From: Micractinium sp. NFX-FRZ
Lineage: Eukaryota; Chlorophyta; Trebouxiophyceae; Chlorellales; Chlorellaceae
Direction: 5' to 3'
NCBI GenBank assembly: GCA_029339195.1
Contig: JAPTJF010000020.1
Coordinates: 124,001-188,000, forward strand
Length of the DNA stretch: 64,000 bases
Below the pieces are notes generated by a model. It worked only from the letters and a program-made list of their open reading frames with translations. It did no database searches and was not told the DNA's origin. This document shows positions 1 to 9,573 of this stretch, piece after piece (within the stretch, counting starts at the first letter, position 1; each line of letters opens with the position of its first letter). Made by a program: the position numbers and the translations under genes.

Positions 1-952
1 GGGTCGACTGTGACGCAGGCCGACACAGCTGACAGCAGGTGCTGCTGCAGCGGCTGCACTCGCGCTGCCACCGCAGCTGCCGTCTCGTCGCTGCCTGGCA
101 CAGCCCCCACCGCTCGCTGCAGCTCCACAGCTGTCCACGCTGCCTCGCTGTAATTACCTGCCGCCACCGCTGCATCGAAATCTGCCAGCCTCTGCTGCAT
201 CTCTGCTGCCACGCGCACCGAGGCAGCGGCTGCCGCCGTCTCGCGCATCGCGCCCAGCACGGCGGCGTGCTGTGCCGCCAGGGCGGCCAGCCCGGCAGCC
301 ACCCCGCCGTCCTCTATCGAGAGCTCAGCCTGCTCCTGCAGCCGGGCCAGAGCTGAGCTGAAGGCGAGGTCTGCATCGGAGACGCCGCCGTCGGGTGCCT
401 TGGTTGCTGCCGCTGCTGTGCCTGCTGCTGCGCCTGCTGTGCCCTCCTCCCCAGCAGCATCTTCCTCCAGCTGCTCTGCCGCGTAGCGCTCTGCCACGGT
501 GGCGTACAGCGTCAGCAGCACCTGCGCTTGTAGGGGCATCACGTTGGAATGACTGCCTGGGTGAGCTCGGTACTGCTGGCAACTCCCTTGGGAGTGTGAA
601 TTAGCCGGGCCAGGCAATTGACGGCAGCACAGCAGCAAGGGGCGCAGGTGGCAGTGGCGGCAGTGGCGGCGGCAGCGCGCGGCGGCGGTGTCTGCGCCAG
701 ACAGCGCCCCCGCGGCGCACCCACCTCCTCACGCCGCACATCCACTTTGTGCAGGTACTCCTGCAGCGCTGAGGAGGTCAGGCCCTGCACGGAGAGAAAG
801 GCGGTCGGGATCAGGGGTTGGGGCGCTCTCGGCCTGTTTTAGCGTTGGATCAGTGATCCTAGCATCCGTGGATGCTGTGGCGCTCCTACCTCATCGCTGA
901 GGGGCCCCAAAAGTTGGTCCAGCAACTCGACTTGGTGTGCCCCTTCGTGCAT
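1..952 (-). CDS. Partial gene, possible ZW10-like N-terminal region
   Basis: Three exons on the minus strand: 952-890 (start MHEGAHQ), 784-725 and 521 to the window edge. The junctions are GAG|GT...CAG|G and GAG|GT...CAG|G, all phase 0. The gene is cut by position 1, so the C-terminus is missing. The joined product (about 214 visible residues) is Ala/Glu-rich and mostly helical, with the stretches LLDQLLGPLSDE, LHKVDVRREE and LTLYATVAERYAAEQLEED. The order of helices, with a short N-terminal segment followed by coiled regions, resembles the N-terminal part of ZW10/Dsl1 vesicle-tethering and kinetochore proteins. That is only a topology-level impression, and a COG-type tether or an unrelated helical protein is equally possible. 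The start lies 210 bp from the divergently transcribed S1 gene at 1163. Confidence 0.5.
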
Positions 953-1162
953 CCTGCGAGAGTGATAAAATGTCGCTGGAAGGCATGGGTGTGGCGATGC
1001 GAGTGCCAGGAGGCTGAAAGGGTTGCATGTACCATCGGAAGAAACACCCTTTCCCATCTCTTTGCAAGCTGTTTGGCTCTCGTGCTTTGCATTTTTCTGT
1101 CCCTGCAATTTCGATCGAACGTTTGGAGTGCAGGCACAGGCAACCCGTCAACTTTGGCAGTG
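953..1162. promoter_or_regulatory. Short divergent promoter region
   Basis: Only 210 bp separate the start codons of the minus-strand gene ending at 952 and the plus-strand gene starting at 1163. The interval therefore has to hold both 5' UTRs and both promoters. No clear TATA box or other named element was recognised. Confidence 0.4.
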
Positions 1163-4100
1163 ATGGCGGATTTGGAGGAGCGATGGACAGGCGACAGAGC
1201 AGGCGGCAAAAGTGGGAGCAGGAGCAGGAGCAGGAGTCGCAGCAGGCGCAACCGCAGCCCGCCCCGGCACGCAGAGCGGCCACGCAGCCCTGCCGAGCGG
1301 CAGCGGCAGCGGAGCCCTGACGACCGCCGCCGCCGCCGCTCCCCCAGCCACAGCAGGAGCAGGAGCGCAGGGCGGCGTGATAGAGGTGAGGATTGGGCGG
1401 GGAGGAAGGAAGTTTAATGCTTTGATGGCACCAACGTGCTGCATTAGAGTTGCCCCCTGCTGGTGTCTGCTGGTCTGCACTGCAGCACCCGCTGGGCCAC
1501 CACTGAGTGCTCTCCGCCCAGCTGCTGCTGCCTCCACTGCTGCTGCTGCAGATTCCCGCCGGGAGCGGTCCCCGCCGCGTCGGCGGGAGCGCTCCCCTCC
1601 TAGCCGGCGGGATGGCTATGGCAGCAGGCGGGGCGGCAGCCGGTCTCGCTCGCCCCCACGCCGCCGTGACCGCTCACCGCCCGGCCGGGACGGCGGATAT
1701 GCTGGCAGGCGGGGCGGCAGCCGCTCGCCGCCCGGCCGGGATGGCGGCAGCTACGGCGGCAGGCGGGGCGGCAGCCGCTCGCCGCCGCCGCCGGCGTTGC
1801 CCGTCGGGCGGGGCCCGCCGCTGCCTCCACAGCAGTTCCCAGGGGGTGGCTTCCAGCCCGGCGGCTTCCGGCAGCAGCATCACCAGCAGCAGCAGCAGCT
1901 GTCAGGTGCGGGGGTGCACGTAACACTGGGGGCAGGCAATGGTGGCAGGGGTGTGTGGCACTGCCACGTAAGCTCCCTCATGCCTGCCCAAAGATCGGTT
2001 TAGTGCCCGCTCTGGCGCAACTCCCGTCAACCCACCCCACCCCCGCCGTTACCTCTGCACATGCACCCAGAACAAGAGAACGCATCAAGAAATTCGTGGG
2101 CAGCCTCCACCACGCCCACAGCCACAGGCGCTCACCCCTACATAAGTAGCCAGCTGCCGCTGCTTTCTTCGCCTGCCACCTCTCCACACGTTTGCACACC
2201 CCTCCTGCAGTTGCGCACCCCAAGGCAAGCAGCACCCACCACGCCCGCACATCACCAGCCCTCCACCTCTGCTTTGCAGCTCCGCACTTCCACACACACT
2301 TGCAGGGGCGCGAGGGTGGGCAGCACCCGCCACACCCGTAGCACACACCCACCAGCCCGTCACATCTGCTCCCTGCCCCCTTCAACACACCCCACCCTCC
2401 CGCAGAGGCGCCCCCAGAAGTGGGCAGCATCCACCGCGCCACTGTGGTGTCTGTGCGCCCCTTTGGCGCCTTTTTGGAGCTGCCCGGCTACCGCAAGCAG
2501 GCGCTGGTGCACAACACGCAGGTGTGCGTGTGGTGTGTGTGGGTGTGCGTGCTTGACATGCTAAGAGAATTGGGTGCATGGGTGCTGGCGGGGTGCCGCA
2601 AGCAGGCGCTGGCGCGCCACATGCAGGCAGGTCTGCCCCCCTCGTGAGCCGGTCTGCATGTGGCGCGACGCCAGGCAGGAGTGTCATGCAAGCTTGCTGC
2701 TTGCGGGACACGGGGCGCTTGGTTTCCTAATCAGACCCTGCCCCCTGTGCCTCCTCCTCTCCCCCGCCAGGTGTCTGATGACATCCAGTTTGGTCGTGAT
2801 GACGAGGACGAGGACAAGGTCAAAGCTCTGGAGTTCTTCCTGCCCCGCGGGGAGAAGGTGAGCAGGCATGCACCGGCTGCATGGAGTAGTTGTGTTGGAA
2901 ATGCCACGGTTGGTGTGCTTTCGAGTGCACCATCCCAACCTGATCGCTTGTTTGTTCTTTCTTGGGTTGCACCGTGTGCCTTGGCTTTCATCGTGCTCCC
3001 CACGTCCATGCAACTAATGGCCCTGCCGGTGCGGAACACAGGAAACCGGTGCCCCTCAAACACACACTTATCAGTTGAGTGTGTGCCCAGGTGTGTGAGT
3101 GAAGACCTTGGATGTGCGGCAGCACCCAACTGTTGCACGGAAACCTACTGGAGGGGTGCTCACCGATCACCCGCCTGCAACTGATTGGGAATACTCCACA
3201 TGCAGGTGTGGGTGAAGATTCTGGAGGTGCGGCAGGAGCCGGGGGGGCAGGCCAAGCTGGCGGCCAGCATGCGGGCCGTCAGCCAGGAGGACGGGCGCGA
3301 CCTGGACCCAGACAACACCCTGGCGGCAGGTAACTGCTAAGTGCAGTACTGCTTGTTGCATTACGTCGGTTCTTTTAGCATGCGGTGGCTGGCGAGGGCT
3401 GGAGTGGTAGAACACACTGGCAGCAGGTAGGCGAAATGTTGGGTGTACACTGGGCACGCCGTTCACATGTGGGGGAGAGCCAGGAGGGTGCAGATCCAGG
3501 TGGGACTGATCATAAGGGCCACGCCACGCCACCGACACCTCTGTGAGCATGCCCTGCCTGCCTGCTCTGCAGCCGGGCGTGGCGGCCCAGGCGGCCCTGG
3601 CGGCGGCCCCGGCGGCGGCCGAGGCGGCGGGCGGGACAGTGACGAGCCACCGGAGCTCTACTCCATCCACAAAGCAGGTGCAGTATATACGTGTTGTGAA
3701 CGAAACAGGTCTGGTAGGGTCTGGGAGGTTGGCAGCTATTGTAGGGCAGATGGGCTGCCCCTCTGGGGAGAGCGTGGGGCCAGCTGCGCTCCCTGCTGTG
3801 CGCTGGCACAGCGGCGGCGGGGAGTACAGAAGGAGCAGGCCAGGGAGGGGCGGTGCGGGGAGGTGAATGGGCACAAGGCCAGCCTTGTCAGCACTGGGAG
3901 CACCCCTCTGGCTGGGCAGGCACCGCACCCAGATGTCTACTCCCTTCCTGCTCCGCTGCCGCCGCTGACCTTATCTCGACGCCCGCGCCACCCCGCCCCA
4001 GCCCCACCGACCGCTGCTCCCCTGCACTGCTTCTGATGCTGCAGCGGTGCAGCAGGTGCGCCCCTTTGGCGTGTTTGTGAAGTTGGATGGCTACCGCAAG

Positions 4101-7100
4101 TACGGCCTCGTGCACTTTTCACAGGTGGGTTTGTTCAACAAAACACATCTAACAATGCTCCGCGGTGGTAGGGGGGTTGTGCGCCCCTGTGGCGGGCTTG
4201 GGAACATGGATGGCTGTCGCAAGTGACGGCCTGGTGCACTTCTCGCAGGCGTAAGGGCAGGTGCCAGCCAGCGGGATTGGAGCAGTGGCTAAGCTGCTTG
4301 CGCGACACGCCCGCGTAGGAACAGCCTTCCAACACAACACCTGCACTTCACCCCGTGCCCCTAACTGTTTGTGTGCTGCATGTGCATGCAGATCAGCGAC
4401 CACCTCAGCTTCTCTCGTGAGGACGCCGATGATGTCAAGGTTAAAGAGATCAGCGAGATTCTGTCGGTGGGGGACCCAGGTAGGGTTCTGGGGACGGGCA
4501 GGGGTAGGGGTGCTGTGCTGCGCAGCCCGGTCAGGGACATCAGCGATGTTCTCTTTGTGGGGGACCCAGGTAGGGGTTTGGTACTCTGTGCAGGGAAAGG
4601 GGCATTGTGGTGGGCAGCACGGCGGGCCCGGGTGTGGCCACGCTGCTTTCGACCCGTTTTGCTGAGTGCCTGCAGTGCGGGCCATGGTGCTGGAGGCCCG
4701 GCCCCTCGTGTGCGCTCGTGTGCACTCGTGGTGAAGCTGATTCCATGTGCATGTATCGTGGTGTTCGTGCTGTGGCCCACTGCCTGCAGTGGGGGTCAAG
4801 ATAGTGGACCTCACGTTTCATGTTTTAGCTGTTTTGATGTCCACAAATCATGTTTATTTGTGTTGCAACCCACTGCCTGCCTGCAGTGTGGGTCAAGGTG
4901 GTGGACCTCACATTCGATGAGCGCGGCGCCAAGGCAAGTGCCCCGCCTGCCTGCCGTGCCTGCCTGCCTCCCTGCCTGGGCGCGCTGGGCTCTGCCCTGC
5001 CTGCCTGCTCAGTGCACCCCGCTGCCTGTGCATGCATCGCTGGTGCGCCCCCGCCTGCCCGCCTGCCTGCATGCCTGCCTGCTCCCCATGCCCCAACGCT
5101 AGCACCTGTACCAACCGCCTCCATACGCTTCAACTCTGCAGATTGGGTGCAGCATCAAGCATGTCAGCCAGAGCGACGGCACAGATCTGGACCCTGCAAA
5201 CACAAAGTATCGGCCGCGTGGGGATGGCGGCGGCGGCCCCCAGGTGTGCCCCTGCCTAGCCACGCTTGCCGCCACTGCTGCTGCTGCTAATGTCGGTGTG
5301 TCAGGTTGTGCTCACGTGTTTTGTCTCTGAGGCTGGTCACGCCTGTCCCCTGTGTGCATTGACCTCCCAACCCATGATGCTTTCTTTCACAGCAGCTGAG
5401 CTGCCTGCCCGCAGGTTGCTATGTTCTTCGCACCTCACAGCCGGCACCTGCCTACCTGCCACCTGCCCGCCCGCCCGCCTGCAGGCCCAGCAGCCCATCG
5501 GCGCAGCCGCAGGCACTGCACACGACGGCGCCGTTGATTGGGGGCACCTCAAGGCGGACGTGGTGCAGGTGTGCTTCCTTACCTGTGCGCTGCCACTGTG
5601 CTGTGTGCGCTGTCATTCTGCTTTGTTGCGCACACAGCAGCGTGTGATGGGTTGGGGGCACCTCAAGGCGGATGTGGTGCAGGTGCGTTCTCTCTGTGTC
5701 ATCCACACATGCTGGCCTCTCTGGGCACCGCCACCCACACAGTGCGTTCTTGCTGGCCGGGCACTTTGCACCTCTGCTGTGCTTCCTCCTCCCTGCAGGC
5801 CTGACCCTGACCACAATTCCTTCTCCACTTTGCCTCCCTCTCTTGTGCACTCCTCCACCTCTGCCCCTCCACCCCTGCCCTTCCTCTACCCCTGCAGTAC
5901 GGCGCCGGCAAGCAGCAGTACGAGATCCTGGCGGACTCGGGGGATGAGGGCCCTGGGCCCTTGGGGCGCGGCCGCCCCCTCCCCCCGCAGCGCCCCGGCC
6001 CCCCGCCCGGCCCTCCGGCTGGCGGCGGCGGCTTTGGCAGCGGCGCCAACATGGCACCCATGCCCCCAAGGTGGGTGCTGGGCCTTTCTGCTGCGGTACT
6101 ACTGCTGTGCTTGGCTTCTGCTGCTGCTGCTGCTGCCCAGGTTGCAGTCCGGTGTCCCACCAAGGCGACAGCACCAGGACACCTGAGCCTAGAGCACTAC
6201 AGTGTTACAACCGGACAGGCATTCATGTGATGCGCCCCTGCATGCCAGCTCGCCCTGCAAACCAGGGGTGCTGTGTACAGTAATAAGGAGGGCTGGGATG
6301 CTAACCCTCCCCATCATCATCATTTAGCTCCTGCCCTGCCCGCTCAGCAGCCAGCCTGGCAAGCAGCCGCCGCGCCAGCTTGCACTGCGGCGCCCCCTCT
6401 GCCGCCACCCCCTGGAGCTGCTGCGCCAGCCGCTCCTCCTTGCGCCGCTTCCTCCCCTTCTTGGAGGCAGGGTCAGCCCGCTGCTGGCCCTCCTGATGCT
6501 GCCCCTGCCGCTGCTGATCCTGCTGCTGCCCCTGCTGCTGTTCCTGCTGCTCCGCGTCTGCTGCCTCTGCGCCACCCTGCTGCACCCCCTGCTGCTGCGC
6601 TGGCGCCAGCAGCTGCCCCTGCTGCTGCCCCTGCCCCTGCCCCTGCTGCTGCGCCTCCTCCTCTCCGGTGTACAGATCGTACAGCTTGCCGGGCTGCAGG
6701 TACCAGCCAAAGACGCTGTACCTGCAGGCAGGGCAGCCAGGGCAGCCAAAAGCAGTATGGGGGCGAGGGCGGTGCACCACGGTCAGCCTAGTGTCGTGCC
6801 GTGCTGCAGCAGCACAACAAGAACACTGGGCAGTGCAATCTGCCAGGGCCCTGTGCCACATGTTGTGCTGCAGCTAGCAGCGCTTTGGCACAGCCATGCC
6901 GGTGCCTGCCCGTCCGCCTACCGCCTGCCCCACAAAACCCAGGCATCCAGTGCTGCGCCCACGGGCCCACCTGACCATGCAAGCAAGCACACACACGCCC
7001 GCACACACGCGCACGGCTTTGGGGCCGGTTTCACACACACATGCACGCACCGCGGGCGGTCCGTCGTCAGCGGTGTCACCGTGTGGTACCGCGGCACGCG

Positions 7101-9429
7101 GAAGAACACCGCCGAGTTGAATTTCGGCACATACACGCGCCCTTTTGTGCGCTGCTGCGGGTGCTGCGTCGGGTCCCAGCCGCTGGCGCCGTCTGCCGCT
7201 GCCGCCCCGCCCTGGTGGCCGTCTGGAGGGGCCTCTAAGTCCACCAGCGCACCGCCGCAGCTGGCCTGCCAATCTTTTGTGAGGTAGTAGATGCAGGTCA
7301 GGTCACGTGAGCAGGAGATGACCTCTCCTGAGCAGGGGGAAGACCGGGGGGAGGCGGGGAGGCGCGGGAACAACGGACAGGCAAGAAGAGGGGGTCGTTT
7401 TCAGAGTGTAGATGCAGGGGCTGGGGGAGCCGCCGCTGATGGGGCCGAGGGGCCGGAACTGCTCCTGGCAGGCCTGGCCGGCAGCTGGGGTGCGGGTAGC
7501 GGCAGCGCCTTCGCTTGCTGCCGCTCCCCGCCCTGGCAAGCCACTCACGCCCTTGCCCCGAAGCCAGACGGCTGGCTGGACCTGGCCCAGCCGTGCCCAG
7601 GCAGCGCCCTCCACAACCCCTCCCCCTCTTAAAACCCCGACAAGCAGCGCCCTCGCAGGACCTCTGCCCATCCACCTGTGTCCAGCTTCACAGGCGTGTA
7701 GGCCCGGTCGTCATGTGGCGCAATGTGGTGCCCCTGGTCGTACCTGCGGGCTTAAGGGAGAGATAGCGTGTCAGGGTTCCTATCTTGTGTTCCCCAATCA
7801 CGCAAGCAAGCTGTGCACAGGCGTGCACTGTGGCGTGTGCCCTGGCCGTAGCTGTGACAAGAAAGGAGGGGAAGGACCGGGGAGCAGGCAGGCAATATTG
7901 GCAGGCAAAACAGGGTGCTGCTCAAGTAGACGCCTGTGTCTGAAGAGCAGGGCTGCCGTAGTGCAGCGCTGCTGGCACCCTCTGGCATTGCATCCATTGA
8001 TGCTTGCATTGCTACCTCCCACCTCATCCGCAACTCCCCTGTTGCACCGAGCCGCCCCCCTCACCGTGCCGCACTGAACGCATTGAACTGCTCCGGCCGC
8101 AGCAGGCTAAAGGCACGCAGCAGAGCCTCCAGGTCCTCCCCAGCGCTGCCGCCCCCGTGGTCGCCGCCCCCCATGCCGCCCTTGACGCTCCAAAACGCGT
8201 GGGCAATGTTGTTGTGGGTGTAGTCTTCGTCGGCCTCCGTGGCCCGCCACCGCCCCGGCGGCAGGCGCTGCAGTATGCGCAGTGCACCCTCTGCCACTGC
8301 TGGCGGCAGGAAATCTTCCACAACGCACAGGCCGTCTGACGCGTCAATCAGGGCCTCGATGTCGTAACGAGCCATCCAGCGGCTGACTTTGGGGTAGCTG
8401 TTGAGCCAGGCCAGAGCTCGGGCCACCTCGGTGCCGCCGCCGCTGGCGCCGCCGGTGGTGCCCGAGTGGCGGCGCGGCTTCTTGCCGGGCGGTCGCATTG
8501 GTAAGTGAGAACTGCAAGGGTCGCAATGCGAAAGGGTGAGGCGTGCACGCTGTAGGTGATGGCTTCGAAGCCCTGTGCAGGTGCCACCGCATGCGGCGCC
8601 CTGCGCACTCACCAGGCTACGTATGCTTGGTATCAGTCCTGAATTACACCGCTGCGCGACCAGCCTGTCCGGGCTCGGTTGGGTCGCAGGTTTCTCCTGC
8701 CCCCCGCTCTTTTACCCTGTTTTGTTAGCTGTGAGATTTTTGCATGGGCGATGGACACTTGGGCAGCGCGGGTTTGGCTGGAAGCAGCCCCTTTGGTTCT
8801 GGCTGCAGCGCACCGCTGGCGACACCGTGGCGGCAGGAAGTGTGGGACGTGCTGCCGCGCCACGGAGTCACAACCTGCGGTGCCCCTGCATATTTATGTG
8901 AACTCGTCCCCTCCCTCCCTTGGTGCTGCAGGGGGCGCGGCGGCGGCGCTGTGCTGCCCGCATGGATGACGGGTGGCGGGGGAGCCGGCGCGCCTGGCAG
9001 CAGCGGCCCGCCTCCCGGAATGGCACCAGCAGCGGCGGGCGAGCCAGGGGGCGGCGGCGGCGGCGGCGGCGACCGGCAGCACGTGACTTCGGTAGAGCAA
9101 GCGTTGGCCATTTTGGAGGATAATGCCAGGGTGGGGGGGGGGGACGGTGGGTGCAGGTGGGGGGGTGAGCTGCAGAGGCAGGGGCATGTTGCTTGCTCAG
9201 TGCCAGCAGTGCTGCCCACACATGGTGCGCAGCTGCTGCCCTGCCGCTGCCTGCCCCGCAACTGCTGTGCTGCGCTTCTTCTCGAACGCCCCTGCAGTCG
9301 AAGAAGGAGAAGAAGAAGAAGCACAAGAAGGAGAAGAAGGGCAAACACAAGAAGGAGAAGAAGAGCAAGCGCAGCAAGGAGAAGCGTAGCAGGCGGAGCG
9401 GCAGTGACAGCAGCAGCGACAGCGATTGA
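1163..9429 (+). CDS. ZCCHC17/PS1D-like RNA-binding protein with two S1 modules
   Basis: Fourteen exons: 1163-1385, 1552-1905, 2406-2521, 2771-2857, 3206-3329, 3573-3677, 4045-4124, 4392-4479, 4887-4933, 5142-5243, 5485-5568, 5898-6070, 8932-9130 and 9298-9429. The joined length is 1914 nt (637 aa). The N-terminus is an RS/RG-rich region (SRSRSRSRS, SPPRRRERSPP). Two S1 modules follow. Each has the core VRPFGxF..GYRK..LVH, then VWVK, then VSQ.DG.DLDP.NT. The VWVK and DLDPNN landmarks and the Lys-rich tail (KKEKKKKHKKEK) are those of ZCCHC17/pNO40, a nucleolar ribosome-associated and splicing-linked protein. That family normally has one S1 and a CCHC knuckle; here the module is duplicated and no CCHC is visible. 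Intron 9 (4934-5141) has a GC donor. The sixth-to-last Gly/Pro-rich linker is low complexity. A separate gene lies inside intron 12. Confidence 0.82.
2583..2636 (+). repeat. Ghost copy of exon 3 edge (S1 gene)
   Basis: The intron carries GTGCCGCAAGCAGGCGCTGG followed by a diverged ACATGCAG|GC. This mirrors the end of exon 3 (about 2490-2523, CTACCGCAAGCAGGCGCTGG...ACACGCAG|GT). The reading frame is not maintained and it is not needed by the gene model. Confidence 0.75.
4178..4251 (+). repeat. Ghost copy of exon 7 (S1 gene)
   Basis: About 73 bp beginning GTGCGCCCCTGTGGCGGGCT repeat the whole S1-core exon at 4055-4126. Similarity is high throughout, including the terminal CTCGCAG|G. The copy has an in-frame TGA (CGCAAGTGA) and GC instead of GT after the CAG, so it reads as a decayed exon duplicate inside intron 7. 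Confidence 0.85.
4528..4580 (+). repeat. Ghost copy of exon 8 end and donor (S1 gene)
   Basis: CATCAGCGATGTTCTCTTTG followed by TGGGGGACCCAGGTAGGG repeats the end of exon 8 and its donor (about 4449-4485). The donor sequence CCCAG|GTAGGG is retained exactly, so it could act as a cryptic donor. Confidence 0.8.
4778..4826 (+). repeat. Ghost copy of exon 9 start and acceptor (S1 gene)
   Basis: CCCACTGCCTGCAGTGGGGGTCAAGATAGTGGACCTCACGTTTC lies just upstream of the true acceptor and exon 9 start (about 4870-4915). It has the same CTGCAG acceptor and nearly the same coding bases. The frame differs by base changes and the copy ends without a donor. Confidence 0.8.
5635..5695 (+). repeat. Duplicate of exon 11, possibly a usable exon
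   Basis: CAGCGTGTGATGGGTTGGGG continuing to GTGGTGCAG|GTGCGT repeats the second half of exon 11 (5539-5568). Unlike the other copies it sits between an intact acceptor (CACACAG) and an intact GT donor. It is 45 nt long, phase 0, and has no stop (GWGHLKADVVQ). It could be skipped, alternative or constitutive. Confidence 0.7.
6205..6209 (-). terminator. TGTAA polyadenylation-like motif of the nested oxygenase
   Basis: TTACA on the plus strand reads TGTAA on the minus strand, about 92 bp downstream of the oxygenase stop. TGTAA is the usual poly(A) signal in chlorophyte green algae. It suggests the nested gene terminates inside the host intron. Confidence 0.5.
6301..8498 (-). CDS. 2OG-Fe(II) oxygenase, prolyl-4-hydroxylase-like, nested in an intron
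   Basis: Four exons on the minus strand: 8498-8065, 7743-7676, 7327-7051 and 6721-6301 (1200 nt, 399 aa). Intron phases are 2, 1 and 2, and all boundaries are GT-AG. The catalytic double-stranded beta-helix shows YDQGHHIAPHDDRAY, giving the HxD iron ligands, then ISCSRDLTCIYYLTKDW, then RYHTVTPLTTDRPRYSVFGW with the distal iron His and the Arg that binds 2-oxoglutarate. The reaction is therefore 2-oxoglutarate- and O2-dependent hydroxylation; the substrate is unknown. The N-terminus has a basic KKPRR run and no signal peptide. The C-terminal tail is Gln-rich with a KKGRKRRK patch and may be nuclear. The whole gene lies antisense inside intron 12 (6071-8931) of the S1 gene, with a TGTAA motif on its own strand 92 bp past the stop. 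Confidence 0.85.
7813..7852 (-). repeat. Ghost of oxygenase exon 2 start
   Basis: CACAGGCGTGCACTGTGGCG followed by TGTGCCCTGGCCGTAGCTG resembles the exon 2 and acceptor region at 7690-7746 (CACAGGCGTG, ATGTGGCGCAATGTGGTGCC). It is degenerate and lies in intron 1. Confidence 0.5.
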
Positions 9430-9561
9430 GGCGCAGTTGCTTTGTACCGGGCGCTTGCTTCATTTTGGGCGTTTCCCGTGATATGACGAGCGCTGCGGGC
9501 AGGCTCAGTCAGCGCTCTGCGCCGAGCCATTCGGCTGTATGCCTGGGCAAGCGAGCCGGCA

Positions 9562-9566
9562 TGTAA
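9562..9566 (+). terminator. TGTAA motif after the S1 gene
   Basis: TGTAA lies 133 bp after the stop of the ZCCHC17-like gene, in the 144-bp space between two convergent genes. It is a candidate poly(A) signal. Confidence 0.5.
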
Positions 9567-9573
9567 AGGGCTG

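Noticed and set aside
872..1417. 181-codon frame running into the S1 gene first exon
   Set aside because: It extends the true first exon upstream through the divergent promoter and the other gene's exon 1; the ATG at 1163 gives the compact model.
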